The notes below the pieces were generated by a model that searched no databases, was not told where the DNA came from, and was given only the letters and a program-made list of their open reading frames with translations. DNA of 64,000 nt from Bradyrhizobium sp. CB3481 (GTDB taxonomy: Bacteria > Pseudomonadota > Alphaproteobacteria > Rhizobiales > Xanthobacteraceae): positions 4,174,501 through 4,238,500 of the forward strand of contig NZ_CP121647.1 of NCBI RefSeq assembly GCF_029714305.1, written 5' to 3'. Made by a program: the position numbers and the translations under genes. Below are positions 1 to 8,395 of the stretch, in pieces (the first letter of the stretch is position 1; the number at the start of each line of letters is the position of its first letter).

Positions 1-1
1 T

Positions 2-403
2 GAATCCGTCGCGCTGCCGGAATCCGCCTATCGGCCCGACACTTCGAAACGGGTATATGACGAACTCTTGGACACCGCGCGTCACGTCCTCGTTCAGGGC
101 TGCTCGGTCGTGGTCGACGCCGTATACATGGAGGAGGCCGAGCGGACAGAAATTGCCGATCTGGCCGCCAAGCAGGGGGTAGGCTTTCTCGGCCTGTTTC
201 TGACGGCCGACCTTGAGACACGGCTGGCGCGCATCGAACAGCGCAAGGACGATGCCTCCGACGCGACACGAAATGTCGCACTGAAACAGGAAGCCGCAGC
301 GATCGGCGCGGTAAACTGGCATAGGATCAACGCCTCGGGAACGCCGGACCAGACGCTGGCGGGTGCCCGGATTTTCCTGCCTGCACAGCCTGGTGAGCGT
401 TGA
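2..403 (+). CDS. C-terminal part of an AAA/kinase-like ATP-binding protein (partial)
   Basis: The reading frame is open from the first bases of the window, so the true start lies upstream and only about 133 C-terminal residues are present. The visible part reads through a YRPDTSKRVYDEL segment, a hydrophobic strand (VVVDAVYM) and an Arg-rich stretch (LETRLARIEQRKDDASDAT). This resembles the C-terminal P-loop kinase half of the aminoglycoside-phosphotransferase/ATP-binding fusion family common in Bradyrhizobium. The Walker A region would be outside the window. The stop codon is followed within three bases by the CHAD gene, so the two are probably co-transcribed. The family assignment is by recognition of the C-terminal pattern only; the substrate is unknown. 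Confidence 0.65.
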   Translation, partial: ESVALPESAYRPDTSKRVYDELLDTARHVLVQGCSVVVDAVYMEEAERTEIADLAAKQGVGFLGLFLTADLETRLARIEQRKDDASDATRNVALKQEAAAIGAVNWHRINASGTPDQTLAGARIFLPAQPGER

Positions 404-405
404 AG

Positions 406-1305
406 ATGCGAGCCGATCCGGCCAGAACGCCGAGCCGACGCAAGGCCGCTGGGGCCCCGGATATCGACTGTGCGACGGCATTTCAGACGATAGCGCTGGA
501 CTGCGTCGCGGCCATCGAGACGAACCACGGTAGCGCATGCGCGGGGGACGCCGAGGCCGTGCACCAGATCCGGGTTGCGATCACGCGGTTACGTGCCGCC
601 GTGGCGTTTTTCGCACCGATCGTGGTCGATGCGGAATGGCTACGCCTCAAGAAGGAAATCGCCTGGCTGAATGGCCCGCTCGGTGCCGCCCGCGACAGCG
701 ATGTCGTCGTGGAATATTCGCGCCGCAAGCGCTATCGCGCCTGGACGCAGCGCATGATTGGCCAGCGCCTCGACGAGCGGCAGATGCGCGATCATCGCCG
801 CCTGGTGCGCTGCCTGCGCTCGGGGCGGACGCAGCGCCTGGTAACGGCGCTGGCCGGCTGGATCAGGCGGGGAGCCTGGCTGGAGCGCTACCGGCGGAGC
901 CAGAACAAGGAGGCCTTGCAAGGTTATTGCACAGGTGAGCTTGGCCGCTGGCACAAGCGGCTGGTCCGCAAGGGCCGGCACTTGAAAACGTTGGGCGCGT
1001 CGCCCCGTCACCGGCTGAGGATCAAGGCCAAGCGTTTGCGCTACATGCTGGAAGCGCTGAGGGAAACGGACGCGCTCCGGGGGCGTGACGAATGGCAGCA
1101 ACTTCACCGGCCGGCAAAGCAACTGCAGCGCACATTGGGTGATCTCCGCGATCTGAAGCGATTTGCCGACCATGCCGACACATCGCCGTCCGCAAACGGC
1201 AAAGGCGCCAAGACGCATCCCCCAGCCTATCGTCATCGCACAGAAAAACTGCTGGACGCAGCTATTGCGGCCTACCGCGACCTCAAAAACGCCGAGACCA
1301 CCTGA
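406..1305 (+). CDS. CHAD domain-containing protein
   Basis: This is a 299-residue basic protein. The N-terminal segment AVHQIRVAITRLRAAVAFF is the hallmark first helix of the CHAD fold, with a conserved His and basic residues. A second basic helix (HRLRIKAKRLRYMLEAL) in the C-terminal half completes the internal repeat. CHAD domains bind inorganic polyphosphate through such positive surfaces and often sit near PHA granule or polyphosphate genes. Here phasin-like and PHA synthase genes lie about 1-1.5 kb downstream, which fits that known association. I chose ATG 406 because GGTGAG lies about eight bases upstream; a TTG at 400 is possible. Its role in this strain is inferred. Confidence 0.85.
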   Translation: MRADPARTPSRRKAAGAPDIDCATAFQTIALDCVAAIETNHGSACAGDAEAVHQIRVAITRLRAAVAFFAPIVVDAEWLRLKKEIAWLNGPLGAARDSDVVVEYSRRKRYRAWTQRMIGQRLDERQMRDHRRLVRCLRSGRTQRLVTALAGWIRRGAWLERYRRSQNKEALQGYCTGELGRWHKRLVRKGRHLKTLGASPRHRLRIKAKRLRYMLEALRETDALRGRDEWQQLHRPAKQLQRTLGDLRDLKRFADHADTSPSANGKGAKTHPPAYRHRTEKLLDAAIAAYRDLKNAETT

Positions 1306-1336
1306 CGCCTTCATGTGCGTGGGGCCACCGCCGGGT

Positions 1337-1350
1337 TTGATGTGCGTCAA
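1337..1350 (+). promoter_or_regulatory. FixK/FNR-type box upstream of universal stress protein gene
   Basis: The sequence TTGATGTGCGTCAA matches the TTGA-N6-TCAA pattern recognised by FNR/FixK proteins. Its centre is about 85 bp before the chosen ATG at 1429. It is one of nine such boxes in the first 21 kb. Confidence 0.7.
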
Positions 1351-1428
1351 TTTCGGCTGGTCATTATCAATTACCGTATCGCCGCCAGGGAAGGGGCGCA
1401 GCCCTCACGAATCAATGGGAGAATGGCG

Positions 1429-2262
1429 ATGTTCAGGAACATTCTGGTTCATATTCCCTCCGAGCGCCCGGTACGGCCGGTGATCGATGTTGCCGTCGCA
1501 CTGACCATCGCCCGCCGCTCGCATCTCGATGCCATATCCGCCGGTTACGAATCGATGACCGCGGCCGGGATGATCGTGGATGGCGGCGGCGCTGCCGTTG
1601 CCGCGGTGATGGGCGCCGAACAGGAACGTGCGCAGGAAAGGGCGGACGCGGCCATTGCGGTGTTCGAGATCGAAGCCAAGCTGGCCAAGATTGCCTATGG
1701 CACCAGGACGCTGGTGGCGATCCCTGCCGAGGCCGGACAGACCATCAGCGCGCTGGCGCGGCTTTACGACATGACGATCGTGCTGCAGCCGGAATACTCC
1801 AGGGCCAGCTATGACAATGAAATTCCGCAGCAGATCCTGTTCAACTCCGGCGGACCGATGCTGATGGTTCCCTATATCCATAAGGGGCCGCTCGATGCCC
1901 ATCATGTCGGGATCGCCTGGGACGGCAGCCGCCTCGCCGCCCGTGCGCTGCACGATGCCATGCCGTTCCTGATGGGTGCGAAGGCCGTCACCGTGATTGC
2001 AATCAATGAGCAGGCGGGTGAAGCCTCGTCGGATCAGATCGTCGCGCATCTGGGTCGACGTGGCATTCCAGCCAGGGCACAACAGTTGATCACGGATCAC
2101 AGCGACATCCAGAGCGCCATTCTGTCGATTGCTGCGGAGAGCAACATAGGCCTGCTCGTGATGGGTGGTTACGGCCATTCGCGACTGCACGAGCGCATTC
2201 TGGGCGGCGTCACGCGCAGCATGTTCGACTGCATGACCGTCCCGGTGCTGATGTCGCATTGA
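1429..2262 (+). CDS. Universal stress protein (UspA family, tandem-domain size)
   Basis: This 277-residue protein begins MFRNILVHIPSE and ends with the nucleotide-binding signature MGGYGHSRLHERILGG followed by TRSM, the G-2x-G-9x-G(S/T) motif of ATP-binding UspA domains. The length is about twice a single Usp domain, and only the C-terminal copy carries the clear motif. The start at 1429 is preferred because GGGAG sits six bases upstream; ATG 1423 directly abuts it. A FixK/FNR box precedes the gene, so microoxic induction is likely. Usp proteins are frequent members of hypoxia regulons. The specific role here is inferred. Confidence 0.88.
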   Translation: MFRNILVHIPSERPVRPVIDVAVALTIARRSHLDAISAGYESMTAAGMIVDGGGAAVAAVMGAEQERAQERADAAIAVFEIEAKLAKIAYGTRTLVAIPAEAGQTISALARLYDMTIVLQPEYSRASYDNEIPQQILFNSGGPMLMVPYIHKGPLDAHHVGIAWDGSRLAARALHDAMPFLMGAKAVTVIAINEQAGEASSDQIVAHLGRRGIPARAQQLITDHSDIQSAILSIAAESNIGLLVMGGYGHSRLHERILGGVTRSMFDCMTVPVLMSH

Positions 2263-2350
2263 ACTTGAATGCGCAGGGCGTGGCCTTTAGCCACGGCGGG
2301 TTCCTGGTGCCGATCGGCTTGATTGCGGCCGACGTCGCAAAGCCGCCAGT

Positions 2351-2364
2351 TTGATGCACCTCAA
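2351..2364 (+). promoter_or_regulatory. FixK/FNR-type box upstream of phasin-phaC
   Basis: TTGATGCACCTCAA fits TTGA-N6-TCAA, with an asymmetric right half (CTCAA). The centre is about 62 bp before the phasin-like start at 2420, the same geometry as at the oxidase operon. It differs by one base from the box at 17055. Confidence 0.6.
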
Positions 2365-2419
2365 TGTCCGAACCGACACCGGCCAATATCGTTCGGCGGA
2401 ACTCAGATCGGAGATTGTC

Positions 2420-2788
2420 ATGTCAGAGCTGTCTGTGCGGGCCGCTTCCAGGTCCCTTCCGGAAATCGCGAATGCGGAAGCTGAAGCCACCAGGCTGAAC
2501 CAGGGCGCGCTCGAGTTCATGCTCGGCGCGCAGCGGATGATGTTCGAGGAGATGGTATTCCTCGGCGACCAGATGCTGGAGCGAACGCGGACCGAAATGC
2601 ATCTGTTCACGGAGTTCGTCGCTAAGATGGCGGCAGCGCATTCCGTAAGAGACATCAAGACGATGTGCCAGGAATGCGGCCAGCATCAGCTTGATTTCTG
2701 CCGCCGCGACTCCGAACGGCTGTTCAAGCACGGCGAGCGGATGATCGCGGCCACGTCGAACCTGATCAATGGCCGGTCCCTAAACTGA
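2420..2788 (+). CDS. Phasin-like protein
   Basis: This is a 122-residue, largely helical protein with amphipathic stretches such as ALEFMLGAQRMMFEEM and a Cys pair (TMCQECGQHQ). The size, the helical character and the position 12 bp upstream of PHA synthase match phasin-family proteins that coat polyhydroxyalkanoate granules. The ATG at 2420 is supported by GGAGA five bases upstream. The next gene (phaC) starts after a short gap, so the pair is probably one operon behind the box at 2351. Sequence-level assignment to the phasin family is tentative; context carries much of the call. Confidence 0.6.
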   Translation: MSELSVRAASRSLPEIANAEAEATRLNQGALEFMLGAQRMMFEEMVFLGDQMLERTRTEMHLFTEFVAKMAAAHSVRDIKTMCQECGQHQLDFCRRDSERLFKHGERMIAATSNLINGRSLN

Positions 2789-2800
2789 TCGGTCAATAGC

Positions 2801-4651
2801 ATGCACGGGAAATCGCACCCGCCGACGGCGGAAGCTGTCGTTTTGCCGCTTCGCCAGCGTGCACCTGAAGGCAAGGGCGGTAAATCGACTGGTCCGGCCG
2901 AGCCGCAGCCGTCAACGCCGGCCGAAGGGACAGGCGGAACCGAGAGGTATCAGGCCGATCGCGCCGTGCACGCGATGCTGGCCCGCCTCAGCGCCGGCAT
3001 TTCGCCGGCTGCGCTCTTGCTGGCCTACTCCGACTGGCTATTGCATCTGGCCTCGTCGCCGCAGCGGCAAATGGAGATCGGGCACGAGGCCCTGCTCGAC
3101 GCCAAGCGCCTCCTCGACGCCACGCAGCGCTTCTTCTTGCCGGGGCAGGGGCCGTGGTCGCTGATCAGGCCACAGCCGCAGGACAAGCGATTCGGCCGGC
3201 CGGAATGGGAGCAGCCGCCATTCAATCTGATGGCGCAGGCGTTTCTGCTCGGCGAGCAATGGTGGCACAATGCGACCACCGGCGTGCGTGGCGTCTCGAA
3301 GCAGAACGAGGCGATCGTCGAGTTCTCGATAAGGCAGATGCTTGACGTGATGTCGCCTTCCAACTTCGCCGCGACCAATCCGGAAGTGCTGCGCAGAGCG
3401 TTCGAGAGCGGCGGCAACAATTTCGTGCGTGGTTGGCACAATTTCTGCGACGATTGGGTACACCTGGCGTCGGCGGAGCTCGGCCCTGTCGCGACGGGCA
3501 ATTTCGTCGTCGGCGAAACCGTCGCCACCGCGCGCGGCAAGGTCGTGTTTCGCAACGAGCTGATCGAGTTGATCCAATATTATCCGACCACGGAGAAGGT
3601 GCATGCGGAGCCGATCCTGATCGTGCCGGCATGGATCATGAAATACTACATTCTCGATCTATCGCCGCAGAACTCGCTGGTGAAATATCTCACGGGTGAG
3701 GGCTTCACCGTCTTCTTGATCTCCTGGCGAAATCCCGATGCCGCCGACCGCGAGATCGCATTTGATGACTATCGGAAGCTCGGCGTCGAAGCCGCGCTCG
3801 ATACGATCGGCAATATCGTTCCGGACCGACAGGTGCACGCGCTGGGCTATTGCCTCGGCGGCACGCTGCTGTCGATCGCGGCCGCCACCATGGCGCGCGA
3901 TGGCGACAATCGGCTGAAGTCGATCAGCCTGCTCGCCGCGCAAACCGATTTCACCGAGGCGGGCGAGCTGACGCTGTTCATCAATGAGAGCCAGGTTGCG
4001 TTCCTGGAAGATATGATGTGGGAGCGTGGCGTGCTCGATACCACGCAAATGGCGGGTGCATTCCAGCTGCTTCGCTCGAACGACCTGATCTGGTCACGGC
4101 TCACCCGTGACTATCTGATGGGCGAGCGAGCGCCGCCGAGCGACCTGATGGCCTGGAACGCGGATGCGACCCGGCTGCCATACCGGATGCATTCGGAATA
4201 TTTGCGCGAGCTGTTCCTCAACAACGACCTTGCCGGGGGACGCTATGTCGTCGACGGCAAGCCGATCTCCTTGTCGGACATTCACACGCCGATGTTCGTC
4301 GTCGGCACCCTCCGCGACCACGTCGCACCGTGGAAGTCCGTCTACAAGATTCATTACCAGGTCGATGCCGACGTGACGTTTCTTCTGACCAGTGGCGGCC
4401 ATAATGCGGGAATTGTAGCGCCCCCTGGCGAACCGGGGCACACCTATCGCATCAAGACCAAGACGGCGGACGCCACCTATGTCGGCCCCGACGAATGGCT
4501 GAACACGGTACCGCAGGTCGAGGGATCGTGGTGGCCCGAATGGACCCAGTGGCTCTCTGCACGGTCCGGTGAACCGTCCGGGCTGCCCTGCATCGGTGTC
4601 GACGCTTCAAAGCACCTGCCTGACGCACCCGGCGAATACGTTCGCCACTAG
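2801..4651 (+). CDS. phaC: Class I polyhydroxyalkanoate synthase
   Basis: This 616-residue protein polymerises (R)-3-hydroxyacyl-CoA into PHA at the granule surface. It has the PhaC N-terminal domain followed by an alpha/beta-hydrolase domain. The lipase-like box reads GYCLGG with the catalytic Cys at residue 351. The catalytic Asp is in LRDHVAP (D506) and the catalytic His in SGGHNAG (H534), so the triad is complete. Length is normal for class I enzymes, with a slightly long low-complexity N-terminus rich in Pro, Gly and Lys. It follows a phasin-like gene and is likely under the same FixK-type promoter, linking carbon storage to oxygen limitation. No phaA, phaB or phaE is nearby. Confidence 0.95.
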   Translation: MHGKSHPPTAEAVVLPLRQRAPEGKGGKSTGPAEPQPSTPAEGTGGTERYQADRAVHAMLARLSAGISPAALLLAYSDWLLHLASSPQRQMEIGHEALLDAKRLLDATQRFFLPGQGPWSLIRPQPQDKRFGRPEWEQPPFNLMAQAFLLGEQWWHNATTGVRGVSKQNEAIVEFSIRQMLDVMSPSNFAATNPEVLRRAFESGGNNFVRGWHNFCDDWVHLASAELGPVATGNFVVGETVATARGKVVFRNELIELIQYYPTTEKVHAEPILIVPAWIMKYYILDLSPQNSLVKYLTGEGFTVFLISWRNPDAADREIAFDDYRKLGVEAALDTIGNIVPDRQVHALGYCLGGTLLSIAAATMARDGDNRLKSISLLAAQTDFTEAGELTLFINESQVAFLEDMMWERGVLDTTQMAGAFQLLRSNDLIWSRLTRDYLMGERAPPSDLMAWNADATRLPYRMHSEYLRELFLNNDLAGGRYVVDGKPISLSDIHTPMFVVGTLRDHVAPWKSVYKIHYQVDADVTFLLTSGGHNAGIVAPPGEPGHTYRIKTKTADATYVGPDEWLNTVPQVEGSWWPEWTQWLSARSGEPSGLPCIGVDASKHLPDAPGEYVRH

Positions 4652-4778
4652 TTCCACGATCCTGACCAACACGATTCACGCAGCGACCGTTCCGGGTTAA
4701 CCTGTCGCCAAGGTCGCTTTGCGTCGAACATCTGCCTCGCGTCACAGAACGTCCGCAACCGCCTGATATCAGAGAACG

Positions 4779-7472
4779 ATGTCTACATATCGCTTGAACA
4801 AGCTGCTTTCGCCGCATTCCGTTGCGCTGGTCGGGGCCAGTCCCCGCCACGGCTCGGTCGGCCGCGCCATTCTCAACAATATTCGCAAAGCCCAGTTCAA
4901 GGGTGAGTTCGGCCTCGTCAATCCGCGCTATCACGAGATCGATGGTGTCGCGACTGCCCGCAGCATTGCCAAACTGGCGTTTGCGCCGGAGCTTGTTGTG
5001 CTCACTGCACCGGCTCGGACCATCCCGGATCTGATCGATGAGGCGGGCCGGCGCGGTACGGCGGGAGCGGTCATTGTCAGCGCGGGGCTCGGCCACGGAG
5101 CAGGCTCGCTGGCGGAAGCCGCGGAGCGGGCGGCGCATAACTACGGCATGCGGCTGATCGGCCCGAATTGCTTGGGCATCATGATGCCGGGCGTCAGCCT
5201 CAATGCCAGCTTTTCAGCGCACATGCCGGCGGCCGGACATCTGGCGCTGATTTCGCAGTCCGGCGCTATCGCCGCAGGAATGGTCGACTGGGCGGCGCAG
5301 CGGGCCGTCGGCTTTTCGGGCATCGTGTCGATCGGTGACCAGCTCGATGTCGATATCGCCGATCTGCTTGATTATTTCGCGCTGGATGAAAAGACCCACG
5401 CCATCCTGCTCTACATCGAGGCGATCAAGGATGCCCGCAAGTTCATGTCGGCGGCGCGCGCCGCCGCCAGGATCAAGCCGGTCGTGGTGGTCAAGTCGGG
5501 CCGGATGGCGCAGGGCGCGCGGGCGGCTGCAACCCATACCGGCGCGCTGGCTGGCTCCGATGCGGTTTACGACGCTGCGTTTCAACGCGCCGGCATCCTG
5601 CGCGTGTCGGACTTGCGCGAATTGTTCGACTGCGCCGAGACCCTCGGACGACTGAAATCGCCTCCCGGAAAGCGGCTTGCCATCCTCACCAATGGCGGCG
5701 GCATCGGCGTGCTGGCCGTCGATCGCCTGGTCGAGCTCGGCGGCATTCCCGCGGCCATCTCGCCGGCGATCCGCGAGAAACTGAATGCCGCATTGCCGCC
5801 GACATGGTCGAAATCGAATCCGGTCGATATCGTCGGCGATGCCGATGCGGCGCGTTATGCTGCAGCGCTCGAAGCGCTGCTGGCCGATCCCGAAAACGAC
5901 GCCGTGCTGGTGATGAACGTGCAGACGGCGATCGCGCGCGCCGACGAGATCGCGGCGGCCGTGAAGGAAGTTGTGCAGGAATATCGCGCGGGCCGCCGCA
6001 TGTCGCCAAAACCCGTCCTCGCGGTCTGGGTCGGCGCCGAGCCTTCGATCGGCGATCTCCTGAGCGGCGCGGGCATCCCGAACTATCCGACCGAAGATGA
6101 TGCCGTGCGCGGCTTCATGCATCTGGTCCGGCATCGCGAGGTGGTGGAGGCGCTGGCGCAGGTTCCGCCCGCGATGCCGAGCGAGTTCGTGCCCGACGTC
6201 GATGCCGCACGGCAGATCGTTGCCGCGGCGCTTGCCGACAGCCGCTCCTGGCTCGATCCGATCGAAATCAAGCGGCTGTTCGACGCCTACGATATCGCTG
6301 TCGTGCCGACCTTCGCCGCCGCAGATGCCGAAGAGGCGGTCACGCATGCGAACGCGCTGTTCGCACAAGGCTCGACTGTTGTGCTCAAGATCATGTCACG
6401 CGACATCGTGCACAAATCCGACGTCGGTGGCGTGGTGCTCAACCTCACCAGCGCCGATGCCGTGCGAAAGGCCACGGCCGAGATTCTCGAGCGTGCCCGG
6501 TCGCTGCGTCCGGAGGCGCGGATTTCGGGCGTGATGGTGCAGGCGATGGTGGTGCGGGCCAAGGCACGCGAGCTCATTCTCGGCCTTGCCGACGATCCGA
6601 TTTTCGGAACCGTCGTCGTATTCGGCCGCGGCGGGACGGCGGTCGAGATCATCAACGACAAGGCGCTGGCATTGCCGCCGCTTGACCTGCAGCTGGCACG
6701 CAGCCTCATCGAACGCACCCGCGTGTCACGGCTGCTGCGCGCCTATCGCGACGTGCCGGCGGTCAAGCAGGACGCGGTTGCGATGGTGCTGGTGAAGCTG
6801 GCGCAGATGGCAGCGGACGTTCCCGAAATTCGCGGGCTCGATATCAACCCGCTGCTCGCGGACGAGGCCGGCGTGCTGGCGGTCGATGCCCGAGTCGTGA
6901 TCGGGCGGGTAGAGCGCAAGTTCCGCGGTTCAGGCCCGGCGAATTTCGCCGTGCGGCCGTATCCCTCGCAATGGCAACGGCACATCGAGGTGAAGGACGG
7001 CTGGCGCGTGTTCGTCCGTCCGATCCGGCCCGAAGACGAGCCGCTGATCCACCAGATGCTCAAGCACGTCACGATGCACGACCTGCGGCTGCGGTTCTTC
7101 GCCCCAATGAAGGAATTTTCCCATGAGTTCATCGCCCGCCTGACCCAGCTCGACTATGCGCGAGCCATGGCGTTTGTCGCCTTCGACGAGACGACGGGCG
7201 ACCTCGTCGGCGTAGTCCGAATCCATTCGGACTCGATTTACGAGAGCGGCGAATATGCGATCCTGTTGCGGTCCGATCTCAAGGGCAGGGGGCTCGGATG
7301 GGCGCTGATGCAGATGATCATCGAATATGCGAAGTCCGAGGGGCTGAAGGCCATTTCAGGCGATGTTCTGGCGGACAACACGGTGATGCTGTCGATGTGC
7401 CGCAGTCTCGGCTTCGACGTGAGGTCGGACCCTCAGGAGCACGACATCTGCAACGTCAGGCTGAGGCTTTAG
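4779..7472 (+). CDS. Pat-type protein: NDP-forming acyl-CoA synthetase fused to GNAT acetyltransferase
   Basis: This 897-residue protein has a CoA-binding Rossmann domain (about 1-135; VALVGASPRHGSVG), a succinyl-CoA-ligase-like domain (about 150-450), an ATP-grasp domain (about 480-700; MSRDIVHKSDVGGVV) and a C-terminal GNAT domain from about residue 747. The acetyl-CoA-binding signature is LKGRGLGWAL near residue 834. This is the architecture of Pat/YfiQ lysine acetyltransferases such as RpPat of Rhodopseudomonas palustris, which acetylate and inactivate acyl-CoA synthetases. The position of the phospho-His of ADP-forming acetyl-CoA synthetases reads THTGALAG with His253 retained, so ligase activity cannot be excluded. 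It is a single gene 127 bp after phaC. Confidence 0.88.
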   Translation: MSTYRLNKLLSPHSVALVGASPRHGSVGRAILNNIRKAQFKGEFGLVNPRYHEIDGVATARSIAKLAFAPELVVLTAPARTIPDLIDEAGRRGTAGAVIVSAGLGHGAGSLAEAAERAAHNYGMRLIGPNCLGIMMPGVSLNASFSAHMPAAGHLALISQSGAIAAGMVDWAAQRAVGFSGIVSIGDQLDVDIADLLDYFALDEKTHAILLYIEAIKDARKFMSAARAAARIKPVVVVKSGRMAQGARAAATHTGALAGSDAVYDAAFQRAGILRVSDLRELFDCAETLGRLKSPPGKRLAILTNGGGIGVLAVDRLVELGGIPAAISPAIREKLNAALPPTWSKSNPVDIVGDADAARYAAALEALLADPENDAVLVMNVQTAIARADEIAAAVKEVVQEYRAGRRMSPKPVLAVWVGAEPSIGDLLSGAGIPNYPTEDDAVRGFMHLVRHREVVEALAQVPPAMPSEFVPDVDAARQIVAAALADSRSWLDPIEIKRLFDAYDIAVVPTFAAADAEEAVTHANALFAQGSTVVLKIMSRDIVHKSDVGGVVLNLTSADAVRKATAEILERARSLRPEARISGVMVQAMVVRAKARELILGLADDPIFGTVVVFGRGGTAVEIINDKALALPPLDLQLARSLIERTRVSRLLRAYRDVPAVKQDAVAMVLVKLAQMAADVPEIRGLDINPLLADEAGVLAVDARVVIGRVERKFRGSGPANFAVRPYPSQWQRHIEVKDGWRVFVRPIRPEDEPLIHQMLKHVTMHDLRLRFFAPMKEFSHEFIARLTQLDYARAMAFVAFDETTGDLVGVVRIHSDSIYESGEYAILLRSDLKGRGLGWALMQMIIEYAKSEGLKAISGDVLADNTVMLSMCRSLGFDVRSDPQEHDICNVRLRL

Positions 7473-7530
7473 CTACGGCTCGAGCGCCGCAGCCGCGTCG
7501 TTGGTGGGGCGTCCAGGCGACGGCTGGCCA

Positions 7531-8370
7531 TCAATGCGAAAACAGAATCGGCAGCGGCGGCTTTGACAGTAGGCTCTTGGTGGCGCCACCCAGGATGAAC
7601 TCGCGCCATCGTGCATGGCCATAGGCGCCCATCACGAGGACATCCACCTTGTGCGAGGCGGTGTAGGCTTCGAGCACCTCGCCTATCCGCCGGCCGGCCG
7701 CGTCGACCTTGTCGAGCACCACGTCGATGCCGTGGCGCGCGAGGTTCCTGGCCAGCGCTTCAGCAGAATGCTTGCTGTCCAGCTTCTTCTCGTTGGTGAC
7801 GGTGACGATGCGCACCTGCTTGGCTTTTTCCAGGAGCGGCATTGCGTCGGAAACCGCACGGGCGGCGGCACGGCTGAAATCCCAGGCGACAGCGACGGTC
7901 CGGAGTTCGAAAGGACGCGCCCGCGGCGTCTCGGGCAGCACGAGGGTGGGCCGTCCCGATCCGAAGATCACGGCTTCGGCGTACCACTGGTCGCAGCTCT
8001 CTGGCACCGGGACGACGGTGAGGTCGCGAAGCCTTGCGTGATCTACCAGCAGATCTGGTACGGCGTAGGTCGGGCATTTTTCGAGATAGGTTTCATGCAT
8101 GATGCCCGACTTCTCGGCGGTGGCATCGAATGCGGCAAGCATCGCCCTGGCATTGCTCCGGCTCTTTTCGGTCTCGCCGGCGATGATCCCGGGGATGTTG
8201 GCCGTGGCGCCGGAGAGGAAGTGCCCGGGCACTTCGACATGCACCTCGCAGGCCACGGCCGACAAGTGCGCCCCGAAAGCGGCCGCGATCGCAACGGCGT
8301 CCTCGGCGACCGAGGCGGGAGTGGGATCGGGATAGCTCGTTAATGTCAGCAGAATGTCCTTGAACGCCAT
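7531..8370 (-). CDS. Universal stress protein (UspA family)
   Basis: This 279-residue protein begins MAFKDILLTLTSYPD and carries the C-terminal signature VMGAYGHARWREFILGG then TKSLL, the ATP-type Usp motif. Like the gene at 1429 it is a tandem-length Usp. The start is set by GGAGAG just upstream; an in-frame extension further upstream lacks support. It lies 25 bp after the P-type ATPase gene on the same strand and is the last gene of a five-gene minus-strand operon that begins near 12235. Microoxic control through the box at 12293 is inferred. Confidence 0.88.
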   Translation of the reverse strand: MAFKDILLTLTSYPDPTPASVAEDAVAIAAAFGAHLSAVACEVHVEVPGHFLSGATANIPGIIAGETEKSRSNARAMLAAFDATAEKSGIMHETYLEKCPTYAVPDLLVDHARLRDLTVVPVPESCDQWYAEAVIFGSGRPTLVLPETPRARPFELRTVAVAWDFSRAAARAVSDAMPLLEKAKQVRIVTVTNEKKLDSKHSAEALARNLARHGIDVVLDKVDAAGRRIGEVLEAYTASHKVDVLVMGAYGHARWREFILGGATKSLLSKPPLPILFSH

Positions 8371-8395
8371 GGGACTCTCCTTTTCGAAAGGTAAT

